Made by a program: the position numbers and the translations under genes
Notes under the pieces: generated by a model
What the model saw: the letters and a program-made list of their open reading frames with translations, nothing else
Told to the model about the DNA's origin: nothing
Database searches by the model: none
Shown: one piece after another, positions 1-7,256 of the stretch
Layout: every line of letters starts with the position of its first letter
How positions within the stretch are numbered: position 1 is the stretch's first letter
NCBI GenBank assembly: GCA_041563315.1
Contig: JBFFNE010000092.1
Location: forward strand, 1 to 11,297
From: JBFEYJ01 sp041563315
GTDB taxonomy: Bacteria > Pseudomonadota > Gammaproteobacteria > Thiohalomonadales > Thiohalomonadaceae
DNA: 11,297 nucleotides
Reading direction: 5' to 3'

Positions 1-34
1 CACCCCTGTATTCGGTACGCAAGTCTATGGTACA

Positions 35-40
35 TATATA
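35..40 (+). promoter_or_regulatory. Possible -10 element of the lemA operon
   Basis: TATATA lies about 42 bases before the LemA start codon, in the AT-rich leader of the operon. The sequence about 17 bases further upstream (TTCGGT) is a poor -35, and the window starts only 34 bases before the element, so a regulator site could lie outside. This is the only promoter-like stretch visible before the operon. The ribosome binding site AGGAAG at 71-76 is well placed for the ATG at 82. Confidence 0.3.
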
Positions 41-81
41 GGTGAAAGCGAACACAAGCATAACAACAACAGGAAGATGCC

Positions 82-675
82 ATGAGTCGCCAACGTCTCT
101 ATTCCCTGCTTCTTGGAGTGTTATTGCTGCCTAGCCTGAGCGGCTGCGGCATCAATAATATTCCGACTTATGACGAATCGGTTAAAGCCACCTGGAGTCA
201 GGTATTGAACCAGTATCAGCGTCGTGCCGATCTGGTGCCCAATCTGGTCAATACGGTAAAGGGTTTCGCCGCCCAGGAAAAAGAGGTTCTGACCGCGGTG
301 ACCGAGGCCCGGGCCAAGGTCTCACAGATGAGCCTGCCACCGAATATCCTCTCCGATCCTCAAGCATTTCAGACCTTTCAGCAGAATCAGAGTGCGCTCG
401 GTTCCGCGCTGTCGCGTCTGATGGTGGTGGTCGAGCGCTACCCGGAGCTGAAGTCAAACCAGAATTTTCTTACTCTGCAGTCACAACTGGAGGGCACCGA
501 AAACCGCATTGCCGTGGCACGGAGAGACTACATCATGGCAGTACAGCGTTATAACACGGAGCTGCGCACTATTCCGGGCCGCTGGTGGGCAGCACTGCTC
601 TACCCGGAGATGGAACAACGCCAGAATTTCACGGCCGATGAATCGGTGCAGCAGCCCCCGAAAGTCACGTTTTAA
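82..675 (+). CDS. lemA: LemA family lipoprotein
   Basis: This encodes a 197-aa LemA-family protein. The N-terminus is a lipoprotein signal with lipobox LSGC (Cys22), so the mature protein is probably membrane-anchored and periplasmic. The LemA core follows as helical coiled-coil-like sequence: YQRRADLVPNLVNTVKGFA at about 45-63, then the SALSRLMVVVERYPELKSN and QLEGTENRIAVARRDY blocks at about 108-150, the most conserved family signatures. The length is usual for the family. The start is set by AGGAAG six bases before the ATG. It is first in an operon with two TPM-domain genes (10 bp to the next start), the common LemA-YgcG arrangement. The biochemical role of LemA proteins is not settled; the association with TPM/YgcG proteins suggests a shared membrane function, which is inference. 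Confidence 0.93.
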   Translation: MSRQRLYSLLLGVLLLPSLSGCGINNIPTYDESVKATWSQVLNQYQRRADLVPNLVNTVKGFAAQEKEVLTAVTEARAKVSQMSLPPNILSDPQAFQTFQQNQSALGSALSRLMVVVERYPELKSNQNFLTLQSQLEGTENRIAVARRDYIMAVQRYNTELRTIPGRWWAALLYPEMEQRQNFTADESVQQPPKVTF

Positions 676-685
676 GGCCGGGTCA

Positions 686-1543
686 ATGCAACGATTGCTT
701 GCACATGGCCTGATTTGGATAGCAATTCTGGTTACCCTACCGGTGCAGGCCGCGCCGACATTCCCCACCCTCAGCGGCAGGGTTGTGGATCAGGCCGGAC
801 TGCTCTCGACGCAGACTAGCAGTGAATTATCCACGATTCTGGAACGACACGAGACGACTACCAGTAACCAGGTGGTCATCGTCACTCTTGATTCACTGCA
901 GGGGTATGACATCGCCGAGTATGGCTACCAGCTTGGACGCGAGTGGCAGATCGGGCAGCAGGGTCGGGACAACGGTGTGTTGCTTATCGTCGCTCCCAAC
1001 GAGCGCAAGGTGCGCATCGAGGTCGGTTATGGTCTGGAAGGAACCCTTACCGATGCACTCAGCAAAAATATCATCGAGACGGTGATTACCCCGCGTTTTA
1101 AACAGGGTGACATGGAGGGCGGTATCAGGGAGGGAGCGCTTGCCATCGTCGCGGCAATCGAGGGCACCTATACGCCGCAAAAGCGCAGTCGTGGTGATAT
1201 CAACGAGGCCTTCCATTTCTTTGGTGCCGCGGTTGTTCTCTCAATGATCTTCGGCGGCAGCGTGCGCCATTTCATCGGTAACCGCATGCTCGCCAGTGCC
1301 GTGATGGGCGGCATCGCCTGGCTGATTGGCTTTCTTCTCTATTCCATTGCCGTCGGCGTATTTGCCGGGATCGCCGTTTTCCTCATCGGTCTGCTCTCTG
1401 GGCTGGGTGGCACAGGGGGCGCCGGCGGATATCGTAGCGGTGGCTATTACGGTGGCGGCTACTCCTCAGGAGGAGGCTTCAGCGGAGGATTTTCCGGCGG
1501 TGGCGGCAGTTTTGGTGGCGGCGGCGCCTCGGGAGGGTGGTGA
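686..1543 (+). CDS. TPM-domain (YgcG-type) membrane protein with Gly-rich tail
   Basis: This 285-aa protein has a signal peptide (about residues 1-23, ending VQAA). A TPM_phosphatase domain (about 30-160) follows, with the family blocks SGRVVDQAGLLS, NQVVIVTLDSLQG, GVLLIVAPNERKVRIEVGYGLEG and ITPRFKQGD. Hydrophobic segments lie at about 178-192 and 203-242. The C-terminal tail of about 45 residues is almost only Gly, Ser and Tyr and ends in FGGGGASGGW; such tails are typical of YgcG-like proteins. The reading frame stays open upstream to 509, but the ATG at 686 starts the signal peptide, follows AAGG and sits 10 bp after the lemA stop, so I chose it. The domain name comes from a plant thylakoid phosphatase; phosphatase activity in bacterial members is not assured. 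It is probably anchored in the inner membrane with the TPM domain in the periplasm, acting with LemA. Confidence 0.9.
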   Translation: MQRLLAHGLIWIAILVTLPVQAAPTFPTLSGRVVDQAGLLSTQTSSELSTILERHETTTSNQVVIVTLDSLQGYDIAEYGYQLGREWQIGQQGRDNGVLLIVAPNERKVRIEVGYGLEGTLTDALSKNIIETVITPRFKQGDMEGGIREGALAIVAAIEGTYTPQKRSRGDINEAFHFFGAAVVLSMIFGGSVRHFIGNRMLASAVMGGIAWLIGFLLYSIAVGVFAGIAVFLIGLLSGLGGTGGAGGYRSGGYYGGGYSSGGGFSGGFSGGGGSFGGGGASGGW

Positions 1544-1545
1544 GG

Positions 1546-2163
1546 ATGGCTTTTTTGAACGCTAATGATAAACAGCGCATTGCCGAGGCAATCCGCCAGG
1601 CTGAAGCAAAAACCGAAGGGGAGATCGTCACGGTCATCGCTCAGGAGGCGGATGATTATTACTACATCCCGACTCTATGGGCGGCTCTTTGTGCCCTTTT
1701 TCTGCCAGCGGTGGTGACGGTGAGCGGAATGCAGCAGACCCTGCTGGATAACTACGGCGCACAGGTGGTGGCGTTTATTCTGGCTCTGGTGTTATTTCGA
1801 CTCCCTGCCTTCAAATACCGGGTGATCCCCAAGTCGGTGAAACGCCAGCGTGCAGCGCGGCTGGCGAGGGAGCAGTTTCTGTTGCAGAACTTGCACCATA
1901 CGGAAGGAAGAACCGGCGTCCTGCTGTTTGTCTCGGTGGCGGAACAGTATGTGGAAGTGATCGCCGACCGGGGGATTAATGCCGTAGTGCCGGCTGGCAC
2001 CTGGGACTGGGTGGTCGCCGATTTTCTCGCCAAGGTCAAAGCGGGCAAGGTCGAGGAGGGCTTTGTTAGCGCCATCGAGGGCATTGGCGGTCATCTGACG
2101 GCGCATTTTCCTGCCGAGGTCGACAACCCGAATGAGTTGCCGAATCACCTGATCGAGCTATAA
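1546..2163 (+). CDS. TPM-domain membrane protein, second paralogue
   Basis: This 205-aa protein has no signal peptide. It opens with LNANDKQRIAEAIRQAEAKTEGEIVTVIAQ, the start of a TPM fold in which the ER..I..AE..TEGEI pattern is recognisable. Two membrane segments interrupt the domain (about 43-62 and 70-87). The second half carries GRTGVLLFVSVAEQYVEVIADRGINAVVP, matching the GVLLxVxxxERxVxIxxGxG block of TPM proteins. GTG codons at 1537 and 1540 are in frame, but ATG at 1546 sits 9 bases after GGGAGG (1531-1536) and only 2 bp after the previous stop, so it is the likely start. Together with lemA and the first TPM gene it forms a three-gene operon. It ends 14 bp from the convergent msrB stop, with no obvious terminator hairpin between. 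Confidence 0.87.
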   Translation: MAFLNANDKQRIAEAIRQAEAKTEGEIVTVIAQEADDYYYIPTLWAALCALFLPAVVTVSGMQQTLLDNYGAQVVAFILALVLFRLPAFKYRVIPKSVKRQRAARLAREQFLLQNLHHTEGRTGVLLFVSVAEQYVEVIADRGINAVVPAGTWDWVVADFLAKVKAGKVEEGFVSAIEGIGGHLTAHFPAEVDNPNELPNHLIEL

Positions 2164-2177
2164 GGCAAAGTCAGCGT

Positions 2178-2576
2178 TTACTCATTTTTGTCGAAATCCA
2201 GCGCAATTGAGTTTATGCAGTAGCGCTGGCCGGTGGGAGGCGGGCCATCCTGGAAGACATGGCCGAGGTGTGCCCCGCAGCTGGCACAGGTCACCTCGAT
2301 ACGGTGCATACCGTGGGAGTGGTCCTCCTTCAGCTTGACCTTGCTCGAATCCAGCGCATCCCGAAAGCTGGGCCAGCCGGTGCCGGAGTTGAATTTGGTG
2401 GCGGCGTCGAACAACTCGGCGCCGCAGCAGGCACAGCGATAAATCCCCGGCTCCTTATTGTCGAGGTACTTACCACTGAACGGCGGCTCGGTGCCCTTCT
2501 CCCGGCAGATGTGGTACTGCTCAGGCGTTAATTCTTTTTGCCACTCTTCATCGGGTTTATCGAGATGGTCGCTCAT
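2178..2576 (-). CDS. msrB: Peptide-methionine (R)-S-oxide reductase MsrB
   Basis: MsrB reduces the R-epimer of methionine sulfoxide in proteins. The 132-aa product has the full single-domain layout: two zinc-binding CxxC pairs (Cys48/Cys51 in CACCGAELF, Cys97/Cys100 in CASCGAHLGHVF), the FNSGTGWPSF substrate loop at about 62-71, and catalytic Cys120 in GQRYCINSIALDF. The N-terminus has no signal peptide, so it is probably cytosolic. An in-frame ATG lies 12 bases upstream (2588), but it has no ribosome binding site, while the ATG at 2576 follows GGTGAG; hence the shorter start. The msrA stop lies upstream on the same strand, 141 bp before this start, so co-transcription is possible but not certain. 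Confidence 0.95.
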   Translation of the reverse strand: MSDHLDKPDEEWQKELTPEQYHICREKGTEPPFSGKYLDNKEPGIYRCACCGAELFDAATKFNSGTGWPSFRDALDSSKVKLKEDHSHGMHRIEVTCASCGAHLGHVFQDGPPPTGQRYCINSIALDFDKNE

Positions 2577-2588
2577 GGATCTCACCAT

Positions 2589-2717
2589 GGTGAATTGTGT
2601 TGGGAAATTATAGCGGATTCCTAACGCGGTTTCGTTGCAGATATCGCCGTAATAGCGGCGGATGAAAGAACAAGGTGAATATAAGAGCTGACCATAAGAA
2701 GGGTGGCGGTGAAGCCG
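2589..2717. other. msrA-msrB intergenic spacer
   Basis: This 129-bp stretch holds no gene that I can support. It contains a short stem at 2645-2660 (CGCCG, 6-base loop, CGGCG) and a weaker GCGG/CCGC stem close to the msrA stop. Neither is followed by a clear T-run on the minus strand, so I do not call a terminator. Whether msrB has its own promoter here cannot be decided by eye. Confidence 0.5.
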
Positions 2718-3296
2718 CTACTTCCAGAGTTCCTTCAGTCGGGCAGCGCGACCGCAGGTGAATTTATAGAACTTGTAGCTAACAGGATTTTTGATGTGAT
2801 AGTCCTGATGTCTCTCCTCGGCCGGGTAAAATACTGTAAGTGGTTCGATGGCGGTGAGTACAGGCCGCCCGAAGGGCTTGTTTTCGCGCAGGATCTTACG
2901 GGACTGCTCTGCCAGCTGCTGTTGTTGCGTATTGTGGTAGAAGATTGCCGGGCGGTACTGGTTACCGCGATCACAAAACTGACCGCCGCCGTCAGTCGGG
3001 TCATGATTGTGCCAGAACACCTCAAGCAGTTGGTCGTAGCTGACTTGCTGTGGATCGTAGATAACTTGCAGGGATTCCACATGCCCGGTGTTGCCCTGGC
3101 TCACCTGCGCGTAAGTGGGATTGTCGAGTTTGCCGTTGGCGTAGCCGGAGGTGGTGGAAAGTACCCCCTCGACCTTATCGAAGGCCTCCTCGACGCACCA
3201 GAAGCAGCCCCCGGCAAAGGTGGCGGTTTGCGGTTCGGCGGCGGACAGCGGGGCGATCAGCATGAGCAGGGTTAGCCACAGCGCACGAAAAGTCAT
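2718..3296 (-). CDS. msrA: Exported peptide-methionine (S)-S-oxide reductase MsrA
   Basis: MsrA reduces the S-epimer of methionine sulfoxide. The 192-aa product carries the catalytic GCFWCVEEAF motif (Cys31), the family blocks VEGVLSTTSGYANG, YAQVSQGNTGHVESLQVIYDP and FWHNHDPT, and candidate recycling cysteines Cys108 (GQFCDRGNQYR) and Cys181 (FTCGR). The first 20 residues form a typical Sec signal (MTFRALWLTLLMLIAPLSAA), placing the mature enzyme in the periplasm. This differs from the usual cytosolic MsrA and from the neighbouring MsrB without a signal. A GGAG ribosome binding site lies about 7 bases before the ATG. A periplasmic MsrA needs an electron donor there; none is encoded in the window. 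Confidence 0.95.
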   Translation of the reverse strand: MTFRALWLTLLMLIAPLSAAEPQTATFAGGCFWCVEEAFDKVEGVLSTTSGYANGKLDNPTYAQVSQGNTGHVESLQVIYDPQQVSYDQLLEVFWHNHDPTDGGGQFCDRGNQYRPAIFYHNTQQQQLAEQSRKILRENKPFGRPVLTAIEPLTVFYPAEERHQDYHIKNPVSYKFYKFTCGRAARLKELWK

Positions 3297-3405
3297 CGAG
3301 AACTCCGGTCAAATTGCTTTGGTAATGGATAAAGAATAGTCGGCGGAGGGCTGACGCGCCCCCACATCGGTGCTACAAGATCTGAAGTGGCTAAACCTTG
3401 CCACG

Positions 3406-4044
3406 TTACTCCGCGGCAAACCAGATGTCCCCGTACCATGCGCTGGCGCGCTGGCCGGTGTTGTCGGTGTCGGTCATGATCGCCACTGCATCGACCTTGC
3501 GCGGCGCAGTGCCAAACAGACGACGGTAATCCTCGGCGACGTTGCGCTGCTCGCTTACCCACTGACCGAGCCGATCACCGCCGGACTGCACGGCGATCAT
3601 TTTGGCGTTGGCGGTGAAGGCGTTGGGCCAGGTGGTACCCACCGGCTGATTGCTGGACCAGACATAGTTGATCGCCTGGGTGCGCCAGAAAAAAACCCCA
3701 CCCGAGAACACCACATACACCCGTGCCGGGTAGTCATCGCCCGCCTTGCTCTGTTCATCCACCCCTTGCAGCAGGTTGTCGATCTTCCACGACCAGTGCA
3801 GAACCGGCGTAGTGGCAAGATCAATCTGCACCTCCTTGAAACGTCCCGAGGCGGAGCCATGGCTCCTGGCACGCAGCGCGGTCTGGCTGTTGTGCCGAAA
3901 CAGGCGATAATCGGTCTCACCCTGAAAGCGTTTCTCCTGCCAGCCGTTGAGTTCGCCACGAGAGAAGAGGCCCACGGGAACCACGGTATCGGCGGCGGCA
4001 AGTGAAAGCGGCAGTAACAGGAGAGCGATCCGGAGTGGGTTCAT
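3406..4044 (-). CDS. Exported DUF3047 family protein
   Basis: This 212-aa protein has a signal peptide of about 18 residues (ALLLLPLSLAAA). The rest matches DUF3047 as I know it: a TPVLHWSWKIDNLL segment at about 79-92, KAGDDYPARVYVVFSGG at 100-116, INYVWSS at 125-131, MIAVQSGG at about 149-156, EQRNVAEDYRRLFG at 165-178, and the hallmark AIMTDTDNTGQRASAWYGDI at 188-207. The function of the family is unknown; the repeated aromatic and Asp-rich blocks look like a beta-rich ligand-binding fold, which is inference. Its ATG overlaps the stop codon of the upstream lipoprotein gene in an ATGA junction (4041-4044), so the two proteins are probably made together by translational coupling. Confidence 0.88.
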   Translation of the reverse strand: MNPLRIALLLLPLSLAAADTVVPVGLFSRGELNGWQEKRFQGETDYRLFRHNSQTALRARSHGSASGRFKEVQIDLATTPVLHWSWKIDNLLQGVDEQSKAGDDYPARVYVVFSGGVFFWRTQAINYVWSSNQPVGTTWPNAFTANAKMIAVQSGGDRLGQWVSEQRNVAEDYRRLFGTAPRKVDAVAIMTDTDNTGQRASAWYGDIWFAAE

Positions 4045-5522
4045 TGCGGTGTCTCCTTCTCCTGAGTCAGCGTAAACAGCTGCTGGATAAGGTAAGGGTC
4101 GTCAAAATGGCGGCGACCGACGAACGCGGTCGGGTGGTGTCCCCACTGCCGCATCGCGCCGGGTGAGCGAATACCCATGGGCCACAGCAGTACCCGTTCG
4201 GGCCGTTCACTCCCCTCGACGATGCCGTGTTTGCCGAACAGGCTGCGTCGCTGGCCATCGTTTGTTTGCAGACTGCGCAGGCGGTTATAGTCATCCCACT
4301 GATAACTCTTCCCCTCACGGTTCGTGGTAAAGGTGAGTCGCTGAATAAAGTGGGCACGGCTGCTCACATGAAGTTGCGGCACCCCGTCAACGGACTCGAT
4401 GACCTGTGGCAGCAGCAGTGGCTCGGTCCAGAAACCGATCGTCGCGGCATGCTGTTGCAGTGGCGTTACCGGAAAAAACAGGTGGTAGCAGCCGCAGTTG
4501 TGAATCGAATCAAACAGCAGCGGACGCCCGTCACTTCCCAGGGTGATACGGAAGTTGATACCGTCGAGCGCTCCGGCATAGATGTCGAAATGGGAGGCGG
4601 GCGGTCGCGCCTTGAACCAGATGATGTAGTTAAGCTGGAGCAACACCTTGCCGTCGAACCGGGTATGGGAGAGGTGACGGAATACCGCCGGGCGGAGGGT
4701 AGCGATCTGCGGGGTTGACCGGCTAGTATCGAAATAAGGGGTCCCGGGCAGGTCGTTATCATCGACGGTATCGATGAGCCACCGTGGCGCGAAGGTGGCA
4801 AAGAGGGCGTCGCTCTGTGCGGCGTCCGGTTCCGGGATGGCAAGCGGGTTCGCGGCGCTGGCGCGCAGTATGGCGGCAACCTCATCGCTGGAGAGTCGGG
4901 TTGCAGCGGGCGGCGCCCAGGTCAGCCACTCTCCGTTGTGTGGTAGCTGGGCCAGGGGCAGGGCAAAGGTGTCGTGTGTATCCCGGTGCCAGCGGCCGAT
5001 ACCTGCTTTAACAAACAGGGCCGTGATGGGGTAGAGGCCAAGCAGCCGCCAGGCGGCGACATAGTCATCGGGAACCCGTGCCTGTGCGCGCAATAGCTCG
5101 CGGGAGGCAGGTAGGGGGAGTTCGTGTCGCACAAGATGGTCACGGCAGGCATCGGCAGTCTCTATGATCCCCTTGCCGGTCGGAGCGAGCGCGGCAAGGC
5201 GGCGCTTTTCCGGCGCTGGCAGGTGGGTGATCTCAAAGCGCCGCGCCTCCCGGTCGAGGTGCGCCAGTCGTACACTCCAGGCGGTGAAGCGGGCATCGTC
5301 ATCCAGTTCATCAGTAAACGAGGCAAGAAAGCGGTCGACGCGCAGATAGGGAAAACCGGGGATAGGCCGGGGACCCTGATCACGTACGCCCGTTACATCG
5401 ACAGCATGATCCAGCGCAAGGAGGAATTGACGGCAGGTTGGGTCGGCATCCGCAGAGGGTGGCACCGCCGGCGCAGCGCAGCCAGCGATGAGTGGTGCAA
5501 CCAGTAGCCAGGTATTGCGCAT
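4041..5522 (-). CDS. Conserved lipoprotein of unknown function (493 aa)
   Basis: I do not recognise a named family. The product starts with a lipoprotein signal MRNTWLLVAPLIAGC (lipobox LIAGC, Cys15), so it should be a membrane-anchored envelope lipoprotein. The N-terminal half (30-250) is mostly helical and Ala/Leu-rich. The C-terminal half has a motif-rich core: LNYIIWFKARPP at 297-308, then DIYAGALDGINFRITL, then DSIHNCGCYHLFFP at 338-351. The H341-x-C-x-C345-Y-H347 cluster could bind metal or form an active site. The frame is open upstream to 5645, but AAAGGAGG followed by CACC and the ATG at 5522, plus the signal peptide, fixes this start. The next gene (DUF3047) starts within the stop codon of this one. 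The tight coupling suggests a functional pair in the envelope; no reaction can be given. Confidence 0.85.
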   Translation of the reverse strand: MRNTWLLVAPLIAGCAAPAVPPSADADPTCRQFLLALDHAVDVTGVRDQGPRPIPGFPYLRVDRFLASFTDELDDDARFTAWSVRLAHLDREARRFEITHLPAPEKRRLAALAPTGKGIIETADACRDHLVRHELPLPASRELLRAQARVPDDYVAAWRLLGLYPITALFVKAGIGRWHRDTHDTFALPLAQLPHNGEWLTWAPPAATRLSSDEVAAILRASAANPLAIPEPDAAQSDALFATFAPRWLIDTVDDNDLPGTPYFDTSRSTPQIATLRPAVFRHLSHTRFDGKVLLQLNYIIWFKARPPASHFDIYAGALDGINFRITLGSDGRPLLFDSIHNCGCYHLFFPVTPLQQHAATIGFWTEPLLLPQVIESVDGVPQLHVSSRAHFIQRLTFTTNREGKSYQWDDYNRLRSLQTNDGQRRSLFGKHGIVEGSERPERVLLWPMGIRSPGAMRQWGHHPTAFVGRRHFDDPYLIQQLFTLTQEKETPQ

Positions 5523-5558
5523 GGTGCCTCCTTTACCTGGAGTCCCAAAATCGCGTGC

Positions 5559-5573
5559 AAGCGCGAAGCGCTT
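5559..5573. repeat. Short perfect inverted repeat upstream of the lipoprotein gene
   Basis: AAGCGC and GCGCTT are separated by GAA. On the minus strand this lies about 37 bases before the ATG at 5522, in the expected leader or promoter zone. It could be a transcription factor operator or an RNA hairpin in the 5' leader. There is no direct evidence for either. Confidence 0.45.
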
Positions 5574-5694
5574 AACGCCTGCACGAATAAAGGTTGACTC
5601 CTCGACCACCGTACCGTTTGGCCCCTGTCGGAAACAGCGAGCCAAGGCTGGGATAAGTGGATGCGGATCCCCCTCACTCTGGTCGCGTTATTAC

Positions 5695-5747
5695 GGGCTT
5701 CCAGCCCTACGGCAACGGTCCACATCGGCTTCCGGCCGGAGGCCGAT
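5695..5747. repeat. Pair of REP-like palindromes
   Basis: There are two hairpins close together: a 5-bp GC stem with loop TCC (5695-5707) and a 24-base near-palindrome (5724-5747) with ends ATCGGC/GCCGAT and core TCCGGCCGGA, broken only by one T/G position on each side. Closely spaced GC-rich palindromes in a gene-free gap are the usual form of REP/BIME elements. It lies behind the stop of the two-component operon, where such elements often sit. Copy number in the genome cannot be seen here. Confidence 0.45.
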
Positions 5748-5881
5748 ATCGCGTGGGGTATTCCAAGTGTGAACCAGCCTGCTCGTTGCGCAACCCGGCA
5801 AGCGGTAAATGATGGTAGAGGAGGGGGACGAACCTGCCTGCTTGAGGCGCCGCTCGACAGGGGGCCGGCAGCCATAAGCAG

Positions 5882-7204
5882 CTACATGGGGAGGGAGACG
5901 ATAATCCGCGCACCGCCGTGGGGTGAATGGGCGATCTCGAGCTTGCCGTCGTAAGCTTCCACAATGTCACGAACCATCGGCAGGCCGATGCCGTGACCGG
6001 GTGTCGCTTCGTCCAGGCGCACCCCTCGGGCCAACACCCGTTCGGCCTGGTGCGGCGCGATGCCTGGCCCATCATCCTCGACACTGAGCCGCAGAATTCC
6101 CTTTTCGTGGCGAGCCTCCAGCCATACTCCGGCCACCGCCCATTTGCAGGCGTTATCCAGCAGGTTACCAAGCAACTCCATCAGGTCGCCCTCGTCACCG
6201 CGGAAGGTGGCCTGAGGCGTCACGGATTGATGCATGTTTAGCGCCTTGTCACGGTAGACCTTTTGCAGACTGGTGATCAGCCGCTCGGTAATCGGCGCGA
6301 CGGGCAACGGGCTGGCCAGAACGGAGCGACCGGCGGTGGCGGCGCGCTGCAGCTGGTATTGTACGATGTTGTCCATGCGTGCGACCTGCTCATCCACAGT
6401 TTGTGAGTGTTCACTTTCGGTACTAAGGCTGCGCAATACGGCTAGCGGGGTCTTCAGACTGTGGGCAAGGTCAGCCATGGCGTTTTTGTAGCGTGCCTGC
6501 TGGGCGCGTTCATGATGCAGCAGGGCATTAATGTTGTCGGTAAGGTGCTTGAGCTCGGTGGGGTAGTTGCGCGCCAGACTCTCCTGTTCGCCGCCCTCGA
6601 TAGCACGCACCTCACGCGCCACGGTGCGTAGTGGTCGCAGCCCCCAGGCGAGCGCGAGGCTTAGCGTCAGCAGTAACAGCAGCGCCAACACACCGAGCAA
6701 GCCCCATAGATTGTTACGGTAGCGATTCATCTGCATCAGAAACGGGGAGGTATCCTCGGCGACGCTAAATAGCAGCGGGACGGTCCCATCAGCGCTTTCC
6801 CAGACGATGGAGAGTGCGGCGATGAAGTGATCCTCACCATTAATCTCGGTGCGGCTGAAAAGTTCATCACCCGTTGCATTAACCGGCGGGGTGGGAAGTG
6901 TCAGGCCGATGGCGGAGGGCGATTGCCACAAGGTCTCCCCCTCACCGTTGCCGATACGTGCATAGAGCCCGGAGCCGGGCAGGTTAAGGCGAGGCTCGCC
7001 CAGGCGGTTCGGCATCTGGAGGGTACCGCGCGGATCCACTTCCGTGGCGGCCATGACCAGGTAAAGCTGGGCAAACATCCGCTCGCGCATCGCCAAGCGG
7101 GCGCTGTCGGCAAAGGCGCGCTCCAGCGCGAGGGCGGTCAGGGCAACGAAAACCATAAGCACCAGCGCGGCGGCAAGACTGACGCGGGCGCGCAGGGAGA
7201 TCAT
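5882..7204 (-). CDS. PhoQ-like sensor histidine kinase
   Basis: This 440-aa inner-membrane sensor has TM1 at about 7-29, a periplasmic domain at about 30-163, TM2 at about 166-188, a HAMP-like linker, and a complete kinase core. The core comprises an H-box MADLAHSLKTPLAVLR with phospho-acceptor His248, an N-box LLGNLLDNACKWA (about 344-356), G1 VEDDGPGI (375-382) and G2 GHGIGLPMV (403-411). AHSLKTPLAVL and GNLLDNACK are close to the corresponding PhoQ sequences, so I call it PhoQ-like. The periplasmic domain is of PhoQ-like size but shows no obvious acidic patch of the kind used for divalent cation sensing in Escherichia coli PhoQ, so the signal may differ. It is last in the operon, 52 bp after the regulator stop. 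The GGG directly before the ATG is a weak ribosome binding site. It should phosphorylate the adjacent regulator. Confidence 0.92.
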   Translation of the reverse strand: MISLRARVSLAAALVLMVFVALTALALERAFADSARLAMRERMFAQLYLVMAATEVDPRGTLQMPNRLGEPRLNLPGSGLYARIGNGEGETLWQSPSAIGLTLPTPPVNATGDELFSRTEINGEDHFIAALSIVWESADGTVPLLFSVAEDTSPFLMQMNRYRNNLWGLLGVLALLLLLTLSLALAWGLRPLRTVAREVRAIEGGEQESLARNYPTELKHLTDNINALLHHERAQQARYKNAMADLAHSLKTPLAVLRSLSTESEHSQTVDEQVARMDNIVQYQLQRAATAGRSVLASPLPVAPITERLITSLQKVYRDKALNMHQSVTPQATFRGDEGDLMELLGNLLDNACKWAVAGVWLEARHEKGILRLSVEDDGPGIAPHQAERVLARGVRLDEATPGHGIGLPMVRDIVEAYDGKLEIAHSPHGGARIIVSLPM

Positions 7205-7256
7205 CCCTAAAACCCTGGAGGAGTGGGGTGAGGCGTGGCGAATTCAGGGGCCAGAA

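Larger units (their letters stand above)
5523..5881. other. Gene-free stretch with several hairpins, candidate dispersed repeat
   Basis: No gene in this 359-bp gap between the histidine kinase stop and the lipoprotein start can be supported. The frame that stays open on the minus strand has no ribosome binding site and no recognisable protein content. The gap holds at least three inverted repeats: 5559-5573 (AAGCGC-GAA-GCGCTT), 5695-5707 (GGGCT-TCC-AGCCC) and a near-perfect 24-base palindrome at 5724-5747. The last two lie 16 bases apart, which resembles paired REP-type palindromes. The palindrome at 5559-5573 is 28 bases before the ribosome binding site of the lipoprotein gene, so it could also be a regulatory element. 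Confidence 0.5.

Noticed and set aside
509..1543. Longer start for the first TPM protein, overlapping lemA
   Set aside because: The extra 59 residues are an out-of-frame reading of lemA; the signal peptide and ribosome binding site support the ATG at 686.
2164..2177. Shared bidirectional terminator between the LemA operon and msrB
   Set aside because: Only 14 bases separate the stops and I see no GC-rich stem with T-runs on either side.
5523..5875. Minus-strand frame upstream of the lipoprotein gene that might extend it or be a separate gene
   Set aside because: One frame runs on out of phase into the lipoprotein gene and shows no domain; the in-phase extension to 5645 lacks a ribosome binding site and would bury the lipoprotein signal. 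The palindromes there fit a non-coding repeat better.
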